Below, one piece after another: positions 1 to 12,477 of a stretch of DNA of 64,000 nt. This DNA is from Ariolimax columbianus. Its lineage: Eukaryota > Mollusca > Gastropoda > Stylommatophora > Arionidae. The position numbers and the translations under genes are program-made. The stretch covers positions 5,001-69,000 of the forward strand of contig JAVGWX010000012.1 of the NCBI GenBank assembly GCA_036924085.1, in the 5' to 3' direction. How positions within the stretch are numbered: the stretch's first letter is position 1; each line of letters begins with the position of its first letter. The notes under the pieces were generated by a model. The model saw only the letters and a program-made list of their open reading frames with translations. It did no database searches and was not told the origin of the DNA.

Positions 1-7
1 GAACATT

Positions 8-165
8 ACGTGATCTGATTTCATGTGAGTGCATAGATCGCCTGAGTACGTGATCTGATTTCATGTGAGTGCATAGATCGCCTGAGTACGTGATCTGATT
101 TCATGTGAGTGCATAGATCGCCTGAGTACGTGATCTGATTTCATGTGAGTGTGCAGATCAAGGAC
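8..165. repeat. 40-bp minisatellite
   Basis: Four near-identical units start ACGTGATCTGATTTCATGTG. They resemble a stretch of the nearby non-coding element. Confidence 0.9.
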
Positions 166-235
166 GTTGAGTTAGCTGGAACCACTAAGTTGTAACTAGA
201 CAGTATTAGAGTTTATTAATTGTGTTATTGCAGAT

Positions 236-1625
236 ATAGTGTAACAGTTCTAGCTGGGGCATGGGCGTTTAGAACAGGGGAGATTGGGATGGCGACTCTT
301 AGAACAAAGGTTGCTTGAATGCATGCCAAGGTCAATCACCATCTCAACACTAAGTCAACAAAGAAAACGAGGGTTTTAGGTGGAATAATTTGTTTGTTAC
401 AGCGGGGTGTTCCGTGCTGAAGTGGAGGTTCGGAGCTGTCCACTCTGGCATTCCAATTTAGTGTAGTGGGAGTTGATGAGTCAGATGCCACCGCAACCGG
501 CTACAACATTTAAAGTGACAGGTATTCGGGGTTATTCATCCATTAACAACTAATTAGTAGTAACAAATTAAAGTGATGGCTAAGTCAGGCAACCAGCAGA
601 ACACCATTGGACAGCCATGAAGTTGCTTGAGACTATAAAATACTCGGCAAAAATGAACTCGAGAAGGCTGACTAAGAGAGTGACTAAGGAGGCTGACTAG
701 AAGAGACTGATAGTAATCTGAGAGGCTGTCAGGAGTTTGTGAGTTTGCAGGGTGACTGAACCAGCATACACCTCAGGTTTTGGCCAGTCACTCTATAGGT
801 TTTTATGTTGGACACCCTATGAACAGTAACAGATCTGAATGTGTGTCGTACGTGCAGGACACCTGGTGAACGATGTGTGATCTAGTTATGCGTGTTGTAC
901 GTGCAGGACACCTGGTGAACGATGTGTGATCTAGTTATGCGTGTTGTACGTGCAGGACACCTGGTGAACGATGCATGATCTAGTTATGTGTGTCGTACGT
1001 GCAGGACACCTGGTGAACGATGCATGATCTAGTTATGTGTGTCGTACGTGCAGGACACCTGGTGAACGATGCATGATCTAGTTATGTGTGTCGTACGTGC
1101 AGGACACCTAGGGAACGATGCGTGATCTAATTACATATGAATGTAAGAATATGTGAAGTGATCAAAGTAATTGTGAATGTACAGGTTGCATAAGGAGGAG
1201 ATCTGAATGTCTGTTGTACGATTATGTACAGATTGACTAAGTATGTGACCACGAGTGAGTACATGATCTGACTACAAGTGACGTGATCTCATTGCATATG
1301 AATGCACAGATCGCCTGAGCATCCAATGTTATTTGGATGTACAGATCACCTGACTGAAGGTGATCTGATTGTGTGTGAATGCACAGAACAAGTGAATATG
1401 TAATACGATCGGGAGGACGAGTTTGTAAGTGTGTGTTGAGTGTGCAGATAAGGAGAGCTGAGTTATGTAATTGGGGGAAATATCAAAAGCTAGGGCTCAA
1501 AACCTCCGTTGTAGTTCAATCAATATAAATATACATATATATATTATGATTATTTAGTTTAGATGTTTTTTGTTAATATTGTTTTTGTTGATTTACATAA
1601 TAAAACGATATATCCTTAGTATGAC
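236..1625 (+). mobile_element. dispersed non-coding element, copy 1
   Basis: Its sequence matches the reverse complement of 34008-35102 in order: GTAACAGTTCTAGCTGG, GCCAAGGTCAATCACC, GGGTGACTGAACCAGCATAC, GTGCAGGACACCTGGTG and TTTTTGTTGAT near the end. No coding is seen. A 49-bp array (845-1130) has grown inside. Class is unknown. Confidence 0.72.
845..1130. repeat. 49-bp minisatellite inside the non-coding element
   Basis: Five to six units contain CGTACGTGCAGGACACCTGG. Copy 2 of the element has this segment once. Confidence 0.9.
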
Positions 1626-2014
1626 AGGAGAGGGTTTACTGTGTTAAGTCGTGTCGTGGTGTCATGTTGTAACTCTCAGAGAAACCTAAGCTCTGCCATA
1701 ATAGACTTAGAATCTGGGTTTTTTTCAATGTAGTTTATAGAAGTAACATCAACAGTTCTTGCTTGTATCTTTTGTGTTAGTTCACATATTAGAACTATTT
1801 AGTTTAGAAGTTCTTTTCCATTTTTGATATTGTGCAAACAATTATTCTTGTTAATAAATTATATTATTCTGTCTCAATGGTTAACGATAGTTTTAGTGTT
1901 TTCTGTGTTAAAGTGTAACGTCATTTAGTCTATGTTGTCTTAAGTAAAGCCCACTCTACCACATGTACATTATTAGTGCCATGACTAGGATATCAATAAC
2001 CGTAACCAGCTACT
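1626..2014. other. no gene seen
   Basis: AT-rich non-coding sequence with no feature I can support. Confidence 0.5.
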
Positions 2015-2150
2015 TATGTCTGTAATCTTCTCGTTCAGTGGATGTCTGTAATGTTCTCGTTCAGTAGATGTCTGTAATGTTCTCGTACAGTGGATGTAAT
2101 GTTCTCATACAGCAGATGTCTGTAATGTTTTCGTACAGTGGATGTCTCTT
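2015..2150. repeat. short minisatellite, about 27 bp
   Basis: Imperfect units contain GATGTCTGTAATGTTCTCGT. Confidence 0.8.
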
Positions 2151-2460
2151 GTTGTTGGAAGACAGACTTCAAGTTGTACCACTGTATGTCACCAACAGAA
2201 GTCACAGCTTGTACCACAGCTTCACCTGTATGCTCATTATTAGTTCCAGCCTGTCAGGAGTCTGGTAACTATTCTCCACCGACAGCCTCCTCTATCAGCC
2301 AGATTCCGAGGCACCCATTTTAAATCTCACACTAACACAACAAATAACCAGTACTCGTACTGATGGACCGATTAGTCCTATCATGTATTCTGGACATTTG
2401 ATAATTACATGTAATGGTCATTCTGTCACCTGATGAATTTGTCCACATAAAATGTATGCA
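2151..2460. other. no gene seen
   Basis: Unique non-coding sequence between an array and the mariner-bearing minisatellite. Confidence 0.5.
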
Positions 2461-2486
2461 CACATTCAAATATTGCACGCAAAATA

Positions 2487-3543
2487 CGAGGGGTATTCAA
2501 ATGAAACCAGGACTTTTTGTTGTAGTACTACCTGAATGGTTGGAAGAACTGAGACGCTAGTTCAGTCAGGCATAATACACTGACCACAACCACAATCTCT
2601 CTTCCATGTAGCGTTCCTTGGAAACAGGCTGTTTTCAAGGCAGCCTGGCTGACGAGATGTGGATCAATGTGATCCCCACAGTAGTGAGCACTACACAGAT
2701 GAAGTCAAGCATAGCACAACCGCCTGGAGGATTGCTGTCCACCTTCATCAGCATGCTTGAGATGTGAGGAAAGCTACTACAACCCCCCCACTTAATGTTC
2801 TTTTCAGGGGGCACAAAAAAGAGTCAACTTACTCATTGTGGGCATAACAAAAACCAGAATGGATTATATCGTGCTGGAACTACTATCATTAGTTAGGGGC
2901 ACTTGTGATCTATTACTGTTAGGTGGTCCACTTACCCTGGGCCAGTCATGTGACATATAAATAAAAATTGCAAACAACTCTGTTAGTGCTTGTGTGGAAC
3001 AGCATGATGTGATGAAGTTTCTTGTGAAAGAAGGCGTGAAACTTGCATAAATTTACAGAAAACTACAATCACAATACGGGGAATAATATTACTCATGAAC
3101 ATTTGCATTTTCTGAAGTTTAGTGCACGTTGGGTGACTAAATAGCTTTCCACTTTTGACGTAGAGAAGAGTTCAAAGCTGTTTGACCTAATACGAATCAC
3201 CGCAGGATTTGCCATATGGAAAAACTTGGCTGGGAGGTATTGCCACATCCACCTTACAGCCCAGACCTCACTCCATGCGATTTCCATCTGTTTGGACCCA
3301 TAAAAGAATTCCTGGAAGGCCCATATTTAAGCACTGATGATGAACTGAAACAGGCTGCCATGGATTAGCTCAAACATACTGACAAATCTTTCTACGCTGA
3401 AGCTTTTCAAGCCTTACTTAATCTCTGGGATAAGTGCAGAAATGTCGTAGGATATTATTATTTAAAAAAATAACATTTTAACTACTTTGAACAAATAATG
3501 TTTCACACAAAAAAAAGTTCCGGTTTGACTTGAACACCCCTAG
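2487..3543 (+). mobile_element. mariner-like DNA transposon, decayed
   Basis: Inverted termini of about 30 bp match imperfectly (CGAGGGGTATTCAAATGAAA at the left; CTAGGGGTGTTCAAGTCAAA as the reverse complement of the right). TA dinucleotides flank it (2485-2486, 3544-3545). A C-terminal transposase piece reads PPYSPDLTPCDFHLFGPIKE, the last catalytic-Asp region of mariners (SPDL), followed by a TAG stop. The rest of the transposase is not readable. The element sits inside a 32-bp minisatellite. Confidence 0.9.
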
Positions 3544-3545
3544 TA

Positions 3546-3815
3546 TATTGTGACATTTAACCATTACACACAGAATATATTGTGGCATTCAGCCATTGCA
3601 CACAAAATAGATTGTTACATTCAACCATTGCACACAAAATAGATTGTGACATTCAACCATTGCACACCAAATAGATTGTGACATTCAACCATTGCACACA
3701 AAATAGATTGTGACATTCAACCATTGCACACAAAATAGATTGTGACATTCAACCATTGCACACAAAATAGATTGTGACATTCAACCATTGCACACAAAAT
3801 AGATTGTGACATTCA
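3546..3815. repeat. 32-bp minisatellite next to mariner
   Basis: About eight units contain CCATTGCACACAAAATAGAT. One more unit lies left of the mariner (2465-2486), so the transposon sits in the array. Confidence 0.9.
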
Positions 3816-3924
3816 AATATCCTGGTTGTAGTAGCCCCTTTCAGTCATGACTGACTATAGGATGATATGACTTGGAGTGATAAACAAAAAAGATATGCTT
3901 AGCTTGTGTTCTTGTCTTTCTCCT

Positions 3925-4172
3925 TGTGGCATTGTCTTTTCACTTCTCTGTGCTTGTCTTTTCACTTCTCTGTGTTGTCTTTTCACTTCTCTGTGTTGTC
4001 TTTTCACTTCTCTGTGTTGTCTTTTTACTTCTCTGTGTTGTCTTTTCACTTCTCCGTGCTTGTCTTTTCACTTCTCTGTGCTTGTCTTTTCACTTCTCTG
4101 TGTTGTCTTTTCACTTCTCTGTGTTGTCTTTTTACTTCTCTGTGTTGTCTTTTCACTTCTCCGTGCTTGTAC
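3925..4172. repeat. 21-bp minisatellite at the LINE-C 3' end
   Basis: About twelve units contain TGTCTTTTCACTTCTCTG. Open frames through it are repeat artefacts. Confidence 0.9.
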
Positions 4173-4175
4173 TCT

Positions 4176-6870
4176 TGTTTGATATAAGTTGTCCAAGTCT
4201 CACAGCCATATAACAAGTGTGCTAACAACACATGGATTGTACACCATGGCCTTGGTTTTATTTGTCAGTTTCTGGTTTTTTTCAAACACGCTTTGTTAGA
4301 CGAGCAAATGTAGCAGTAGCTTTGCCAGTGTGTATTTCTTGGTCTAGAGAGAGAGCTTGTCGTTGATGATAGATCCCAGGAATGTGAATCAGTGCACAGC
4401 CGCCAATTCATAATTATTGATGCTAATAGTTGGTGTGGCATCTACTTCCTGTGTCAACACATTTGTTTTGTTGAGACATTGTGAGATCAAAATCTTTGCA
4501 AGCCTGGGAGAAGCGATCTATCAACTTCTGACTGTGACACTTGCAGCTTCATCAGCAAAAAGCAAGTCCCTGATGGTGATCTCCCTTATCTTCATTTTGG
4601 CCTTGAGCTTTGCAAGGTTAAACAGTCTACCATCCGACCTAGTGGGAAGGCAGATTCCTTCCCTTGCCTTAGCAGAGCAAAGAAGATTCAGAACAGTGTC
4701 GGGCCCAGAAAATAGCCCTGCTTAACACCACTTCGAATACCAAATGGTTGTGATATACAAGGTGTGTTCAAATGAAACCGGACATAACTGCAACAAGTGA
4801 ACATATGTACGATGCGCATGATGACATCACTTCTGATGTAAACAGCACATACCAACCATCAAGTTTGTAAAATTTCATTATCCTCCGACTCATAGTTTCC
4901 TCAGCAGACCATTGAAAGCATGGCAGTTTTGATACGGAATCCGTCCAGAGTTGATCAGCGAGCGGTGATTCGGTTTCTAACAGCTGAAGGATGTCCACCA
5001 GTTGAAATTCATCGCAGAATGCAGGCAATGTATGGTGACAAAAGTGGGTCGAACATAAGCTCAAGTCCACCCAAATTGTTGCATCAAATTGGCGATGGCA
5101 TCTTCTGACGCAACAATATGCGCCTGACCTGGTCTTGGATAATCTTTTGTTAACTCACGTCCTTCTTTATACATCGCTGCCCAGTTCTTTACCGTTGTCT
5201 TCGACCCACTTTTGTCATCATACACTGCCTGAATTCTGCGATGAATGTCAACTGGTCGACATCCTTCAGCTGTTAGAAACCGAATCACCGCTCGCTGATC
5301 AACTCTGGACGGATTCCGTATCACACTCCTTTCCAGCATCATATAAGCGGTCGCAAAAGTGTATCCTTACAGCGTTTGATCAAATCAGGTGGGAACCCGT
5401 CGCTGCCTGATGCTTTGCCCAAGGCCAAGCTGTCAATAGCTTTATTCAGATCTTCTATAGGTGGTTCGATGTCCAGCTTATCCATACTGGGATGGCTTTT
5501 GACAGCTTCAAGGGCTGTGGGAATTACTATTTTGTCACACCAGCAGAGCTCAGAATAGTGTTTGATTAGTCGCTCCATCGGCTTTTCTTTATTTGTTATT
5601 TTCTCACTAGTGACGGATTTAGCAGTTTTCGTACTTACAAGACCAATAGCTTTCTTTATACCATCGCACATTTATCTGATGTTTTCTGTTTGTGCTGCAC
5701 TCTGGATGTTTTCATTAAACTGTAGTCAATACTCATTTGTCCAACGATGAGCTGTTTGTTGCCCCTGGCTTCTGGCAGACTTGAAGTTGAACAGAGTACC
5801 TGCATTTGGAAACTGCCTGTATTTAATCAGAGCAGCGCGCTTGGCATCAATGACGGGTGCCATGTCCTTCACTTTCACTTCAAACCAATCATCTGATTTA
5901 ACAGTTCTTTTTCCAAATGTAGCAACTGCTTGCAGCCCTATGGATGACATTTCACTCATGTTGCCAGGCCTCTGTAACAGCAGTGATATGATGCAGGATA
6001 TCGAGTTTCTTCAAAAGCTTTGTGAAATCTCTTGATTAACGTAAGGTCTGACATTGTACGCACTTGCATTGATGCGTGGCTTGCCTTTGCTTCTAGTGTG
6101 GTGGACCTTCTCTGGCTGCAATTTTAGTTTGCAACGAACCAATGAATGAACGGTATCACAGTCTGCACTATGGTAATTGTGCGTCAGGAGCACATACTTA
6201 ACGAGAGATCTTCTGACAAAAATTAGATCCAGCTTATGCCAATGCTTTGATTGTGAGTACACCCACGATACCTTATGTTGGGGTTTGGTCTGAAAATAGG
6301 AGTTGGTCACACAAAGTTCATGGTAGGCACAGAGCTCTAGGAGGCGCTGGCCATTTTCATTAATTTGTCAAACTCCAAACTTGCTAAGACATGCCACGAG
6401 TCGTGACCAGGGCCCACTCTAGCATTGAAATCACCCAGAAGAACAAATTGTTCTTGACTATGGATTCTTCTAAAGATTGCTGATAAATCATCATAGAACT
6501 CATCTTTGACTTCCGGTGTGGAGCACAAGGTAGGTTGACAGGACCTACTTTGGTATGGAGACGAAGTGTAAGCAGGCGTTCGGAACCATTCTCACCTGGT
6601 TCAACCATATGTAATAGAGACTTTTTAACTGCAAAGCCTATGCTGAGCTCTCTCTTTTCGTTGGGATCTTTCCCTTGCCAGTAGAATACGTAGTCTTTCC
6701 ATTCCTTGACCACGAGTCTGCTAACTGAGTTTCCTGAAGTCCACATCCAGTCTTTTAAGTTCGTCACTCGTTTCTTTCTGGCATCGCTTACATCATGCTG
6801 GTTATCAGTCAGCATGGTACGGAATTCCAACCGCCAGTTTAACTGCTGATGCATGTGTTGTGCCGACACC
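4176..6870 (-). mobile_element. LINE-C, decayed non-LTR element
   Basis: On the minus strand an endonuclease (FAVKKSLL, LLGDFNARVGPGHDSW, NSYFQTKPQHKVSW, LDLIFVRRS) is followed by an RT N-terminus (ALGKASGSDGFPPDLIK) and, beyond the mariner block, an RT piece (FGIRSGVKQGYFLGPTLF) and LLYGCETWTTY. Stops and frameshifts are frequent. Its 3' end runs into a 21-bp array. Confidence 0.8.
4756..5345. mobile_element. rearranged pair of inverted mariner 5' ends
   Basis: A mariner end (GTGTTCAAATGAAACCGG) and the transposase start (plus strand 4920-5050) are followed by a second copy of the same N-terminal HTH region in reverse (5342-5061, minus). Both read NPSRVDQRAVIRFLTAEGC. The minus copy extends further, into NWAAMYKEGRELT. 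The two halves meet near 5056. The pair lies inside LINE-C. Confidence 0.8.
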
Positions 6871-7425
6871 GCAGGGTGAAACTGGAAGGCCTCTCCAAGT
6901 CATAAGTTTGGGCATCCTTCTATGGAAAACAAGCTGTTGCCCGTGCAGCAGCCCCCCCCCCCCCCCCCAATCTCTCCACATAGCTAATTGATCCAGGAGA
7001 CCAGCCTTAAGCCTGGAATCAGTGACGTTGCAGAAGTTGCCAAAATAGCAATGGAACTACTACTAGACTGCCTTAGGGACACCAGCTCCAGATTTGTCCT
7101 CAGGGTTTACTCCTGAAGCCTTTCCCATGAACATGTATCCCACAAGGCTGTGGGGACGATGAACCATTTTTACGATAACAGTTTCTTGTTCCTGCCCAGC
7201 TTTCATCCTCAAATGGTCAATTTACAGGTCATGTGAGTGGTTATTAATTATTTTGCTACACTATAAGATGAATGCTGATGTTTATAACACTTTCATGGGC
7301 AAGTTTGGTAACTAATGTCACAAAAAACGATAATTCTATATGTTTTTACTCCGATTTGAAAAACACATGCACCATCTTGGTATCGTATCGTAATCTACAA
7401 AAACTATAATGTGAAATTCAATCAC
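6871..7425. other. no gene seen; contains a C-run
   Basis: A run of 17-18 C lies at 6951-6968. The remainder is probably LINE-C 5' sequence and unrecognised DNA. Confidence 0.45.
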
Positions 7426-7427
7426 CA

Positions 7428-7750
7428 AGGCTTGTGACATTCAAACATCCAGACTTGTGACATTCAAATATGACACACAAACTTGTGAAATTCAAACATC
7501 CACACACACTTGTGACATTCAAACAGCCAGACTTGTGACATTCAAATATGACACACAAACTTGTGAAATTCAAACATCCACACACACTTGTGACATTCAA
7601 ACAGCCAGACTTGTGTGACATTCAAACATCCAGACTTGTGACATTCAAATATGACACACAAACTTGTGAAATCCAAACTTTCACACACACTTGTGACATT
7701 CAAACAGTCAGACTTGTGTGACATTCAAACATCCACACAAACTTGTGACA
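7428..7750. repeat. compound minisatellite
   Basis: Units built from CTTGTGACATTCAAACATCC and ATGACACACAAACTTGTGAA alternate irregularly. Confidence 0.88.
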
Positions 7751-7754
7751 TTCA

Positions 7755-9060
7755 AACATCCATTAATAGACAAGGCATCAGTGTCATCACCAAGATAAAA
7801 GTGTATAGTGCTGTGTTATCCACTCTGCTGCACACCTGTGAGACATGGACAGTGTATAGCAGACAGCTTAATCGTTTTCACTTGAGTTATCTGCGAAAGC
7901 TCAGAATCAGGTGGCAGAACAAAGTGCCTAACTCTGAAATTCTTATCAATACCAACATGTAGAGCATCCATACACTTCTGAAATTGGCTCAGCCACAATG
8001 GATGGGACATGTTCACATGTCAGATGAGCGCATCCCCAAACAGCTGTTATATGGTCAGCTCAACATCCCCAAGAAGCTGTTATATCATCAGCTCAGATGA
8101 GCACATCCCCAAGCAGCTGTTATATGGTCAGCTAAACATCCCCAAGCAGCTGTTATATGGTCAGCTCAACATCCCCAAGCAGCTGTTATATGGTCAGCTA
8201 AACATCCCCAAACAGCTGTTATATGGTCAGCTCAACATCCCCAAGCAGCTGTTATATGGTCAGCTCAGATGAGGACATCCCCAAGCAGCTGTTATAAGGT
8301 CAGCTCAGATGAGGACATCCCCAAGCAGCTGTTATATGGTCAGCTCAGATGAGGACATCCCCAAGCAGCTGTTATATGGTCAGCTCAACATCCCCAAGCA
8401 GCTGTTATATGGTCAGCTCAGATGAGCGCATCCCCAAGCAGCTGTTATATGGTCAGCTAAACATCCCCAAGCAGCTGTTATATGGTCAGCTCAACATCCC
8501 CAAGCAGCTGTTATATGGTCAGCTCAACATCCCCAAGCAGCTGTTATATGGTCAGCTCAGATGAGGACATCCCCAAGCAGCTGTTATATGGTCAGCTCAA
8601 CATCCCCAAGCAGCTGTTATATGGTCAGCTCAGATGAGCGCATCCCCAAGCAGCTGTTATATGGTCAGCTCAGGTGAGCACATCCCCAAGCAGTTGTTAT
8701 ATGGTCAGCTCAGGTGAGGACATCCCCAAACAGCTGTTATACAGTGAGTTGACAACAGGCAGACGCTCATCAAGAGGACAGAAGGGACACTACAGACTCC
8801 TTGAAAGTGTCTCTGAAAAGCTTAATTTTTATGTCACCTCCTGAGAAGTGCTTGTACAAGATTGTGCCATCTGGTGAGCTAGTATCACCGAAAGTGCTCA
8901 GATCACAGAGAGTACAGCCATCACGGAGGTGTGCTACCCGAAATAACAAAACTCACAACGATTTCACAGCTGGCTCCCACCATGTGTGCCCTGAATGTGG
9001 CCTTTACAGCCAACACATTTAACAGTAACAGTCTGAAGCTGTCGCCATCTTTGCTTGGGA
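7755..9060 (+). mobile_element. LINE-A-like C-terminal fragment expanded by a minisatellite
   Basis: ISVITKIKVYSAVL, HTCETWTVYSRQL and IRWQNKVPNSEIL match the LINE-A C-terminal region (compare LLYACESWTVYSG at 49.5 kb). The next coding segment, PKQLLYGQL, is the unit of the 33-bp array 8030-8745. The fragment then continues to a finger-like CPECGLYSQH near 8990-9020. Confidence 0.8.
8030..8745 (+). repeat. 33-bp minisatellite derived from LINE coding sequence
   Basis: Units contain CCCCAAGCAGCTGTTATATG and read NIPKQLLYGQL in the LINE frame. Longer units with AGATGAG are interspersed. Confidence 0.92.
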
Positions 9061-9084
9061 TTGGAAACTATTATATAGTGTAAT

Positions 9085-9250
9085 ATGGCACTGGCTGATT
9101 CTATACTGTCCACAGTGGCACTGGCTGACTCTATACTGTCCACAGTGGCACTGGCTGACTCTATACTGTCCACAATGGCACTGGCTGACTCTATACTGTC
9201 CACAGTAGCACTGGCAGACTCTATACTGTCCACAATGGCACTAGCTGACT
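9085..9250. repeat. 30-bp minisatellite
   Basis: Five to six units contain GGCACTGGCTGACTCTATAC. Confidence 0.92.
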
Positions 9251-9344
9251 TCAAATATTATCTATAAATTATATGAGGTGCTACACTCCGCCATCTTTGC
9301 CAGTCAGAGAGACTCATTAACTTCAACGCCAGAGTAAGGCAACA

Positions 9345-9565
9345 GTTCTAGGAAGTAGTACTTGGGGGGCTACATGGCACGGGCAACAGTTCTAGAAAGT
9401 AGTACTTGGGGGGCTACATGGCACAGACAACAGTTCTAGAAAGTAGTACTTGGGGGGGGGGCTACATGGCACGGGCAAAAGTTCTAGAAAGTAGTACTTG
9501 GGTGGGCTACATGGCACAGGCAACAGTTCTAGGAAGTAGTACTTGGGCTACATGGCACGTGCAAC
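9345..9565. repeat. 44-bp minisatellite
   Basis: About five units contain GTTCTAGAAAGTAGTACTTG and a short G-run of varying length. Confidence 0.9.
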
Positions 9566-9574
9566 AGCAATGGG

Positions 9575-11640
9575 CTACTAGTGTTGAGCATCTGTGTCAT
9601 CGTGATATCAACAACATCATCTTTTGGCTGCTCACTTGCAACAAAAAAGTTGTGGATGCATTCGCACTCTGAGCAGTGCCTTCTTGTCCTCATGAGAAGG
9701 AAGGACAGACAAGACGTGTCGGTGACGAAGGCTATATGCGGTGCAGAGTGCTGGACTAACCAAAAGTTCATCCTATCAGAGCTTAACTCATACATAAAGC
9801 ACAAGCGACATCATCAGGGGAGGAAACTTATAAAGAGATTCAGCATTCCCAATGTGCAAAGTGGGCTCCATTCGAAAAGTTTTCTCAGGTTTTGGACGGT
9901 CGGCTGACGGACATACAGTCCTGCATGAATACAATGGAAGATAATTGAATCTCTCTCAAGGATAATGTCTAATCCACCCCTTCTCAGTACCTGGACCATG
10001 CAACTCTCAGAAACCCTCATCTTCCAAAATGTTGGCCTTTACCAATTTTTAAAGGATTGTCAAGGACCAGCTCAAGGCTAGCAGATGAAATCCAGCGATA
10101 TACTGAAAGTGGCTTTACGATGCCCTGAAAGTAGTCTACAGTTCAAGGTCCTATCACTCATCTCTTGCCCTTAATGCTGATGACCAGCACTGATGACTGA
10201 CAAAGTCAACATTCTAGAGCGATGGTCAGTGCTATCCTACTGTCCACCCACCATCAGTGAATTAGTCATAATATGCATGCCTCAAGTTGAAGTCAATGGC
10301 AGGCTGGCTATCCCACCCAATACAGATGAGGTTGAGAATGCAATCAGCTTAATGTCCAGTGCCAAAGCCCCCTGGTCAGATGGTATTCCTGCTGAGCTCT
10401 ACAAGACAGGAGGCCCTCTGCCGCTACACAAGCTAACAGACCTCTTTTGCTGCACATGTTATATGTTGCAGGAACTGAAAGATACCACCATTGTCCCCAT
10501 GTACAAGCACACGTGCAATCGTCAATCTTGTGATAACCACAGAGGAATCTCCCTCCTGTCCCTCGATGGATAAATTCTAGCTTAATTGTCTTGCTCAATC
10601 AGCTCAAGGAGAAGCTACTCCCAGAGAATGTGTGGATTCTGAGCTGGAAGCAGAATTGCAGAAATTATATTTGCAGCTCGTCAATTCCAAGAGAAATGTC
10701 AAGAACAGCTTTGTGATCTCATCTTTTGTCCACCTGACCAAGGTCTTTGACACTGTCAACAGGAAATGACTCTGGAAAATCGTGGCCAAATTTGGTTGTC
10801 CTATTTCATGGTTGCATGTCTGCTCATGTACTGATTGATGGTGAACTATTTACAGCCTTCCCAGTTATAAATGGAGTCAAACAAGATGGTGTGCTGACCA
10901 CAACTCTCTTTGGCACAGCATATGCTTCTGATGCTACATGTGGCTGTGCATACCAGGACAGCTGCTCAGTCTGAGAAGGTCCCTCAGTGAGTGTAACCAT
11001 CTTAGTCTACTCTTTCTTGATGACTGCCATTAACAGAACAGGACATGCAGACCACCACGGATCAGCTTTCAGCTGTGTGCACTGACGAACACAAGCAAAG
11101 CAGAAGTAATGTTTCTACCTGCTCCGATGAGGTCCTACTATGAACCAAACATCACATGGTCAACATCTTCAAGCATTACCTATCTTGTCACTACCTTCAC
11201 CAGACAAGCACATACCAAGCCCGCAGCAGGATTGTCAAGGCGAATGCTGCTTTTGGAAGACTATGGGCAAATGTTTGGCACCAACAAGGAATCAGTCTTA
11301 CCACCAAGATCAAGGTGTATCACGCTGTAGTGCAAACCATCCTTCTATATATATCCATATAAAACATGGACAGTCTATAGTAGGCATGTAAGAAATATTC
11401 AACCAATTCATGTGAATTGTCTCCGCAGGCTGATCGGGATTAGCTGAGACAATGTGCCAAACTCTGATCAGGCTCTCGGACACTCATACGCTGCTACAGA
11501 GAGCCCAGATCAGATGGACTGGGCTGCACATCTGTTGAACATCACCCTAAGCAACTGTTGAGCTCAGGACATGCAAGCTCTAAAAAGAGGGGACAGACGA
11601 AATGATTCAATTACTCTGAAAGTATCATTGAACAGTTTCC
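9575..11640 (+). mobile_element. LINE-A-like fragment, decayed
   Basis: The plus strand encodes an endonuclease end (VTKAICGAECWTNQKFILS), an RT N-terminus (SSAKAPWSDGIPAELYKTGG, CDNHRGISLLSL), a TKVFDTVN-like piece and a C-terminal GISLTTKIKVYHAVV. Many stops and deletions show it is old. Confidence 0.82.
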
Positions 11641-11937
11641 TCATTAATGTCGCCTCCCTGGGAGCTGCTTGCTCTTAACTGCTCAGCCTGCAGCACTGCC
11701 ATCACACATCGTTTTCGCATCGCTGAGAAGGGAATCATTACTGAAAACAGAAAAAAATTAGCTGCAAAAAAGGGTAGAATGTAAGATATTCCAATTACTA
11801 CTGCTGCAAGAAACGGTAGAATCCAAGATGGCCACATTACTACTGCTGCAAGAAACGGTAGAATCCAAGATGGCCCAATAACAACCGCTGTTCATGTGTC
11901 TCTTATGTGTGATAGAGTTTGTCGCATACAGACTAAC
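11641..11937. other. no gene seen
   Basis: Non-coding sequence with one imperfect tandem duplication (GCAAGAAACGGTAGAATCCA near 11806-11875). Confidence 0.5.
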
Positions 11938-12465
11938 TTTATAATGTTCTCCCTGACTCTATAATGTCCTCACTGACACTGACTGACTCTATGATGTCCT
12001 CACTGACACTGACTGACTATAATGTCCTCACTGACACTGACTGACTCTATGATGTCCTCACTGACACTGACTCTATAATGTCCTCACTGACACTGACTGA
12101 CTCTATGATGTCCTCACTGACACTGACTGACTATAATGTCCTCACTGACACTGACTGACTCTATGATGTCCTCACTGACACTGACTCTATAATGTCCTCA
12201 CTGACTCTATAATGTCCTCATTGACACTGACTGACTCTACGATGTCCTCACTGACACTGACTGACTCTATGATGTCCTCACTGCCACTGACTGACTCTAT
12301 GATGTCCTCACTGCCACTGACTGACTCTATGATGTCCTCACTGACACTGACTGACTCTACAATGTCCTCACTGCCACTGACTGACTCTATGATGTCCACA
12401 CTGCCACTGACTGACTGATTATATGTCCTCACTGCCACTGACTGACTGTCCTCACTCATACTGGC
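11938..12465. repeat. 30-bp minisatellite
   Basis: Units contain TGATGTCCTCACTGACACTG. Shorter 26-bp units are mixed in. Confidence 0.92.
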
Positions 12466-12477
12466 TCTATATATAAA

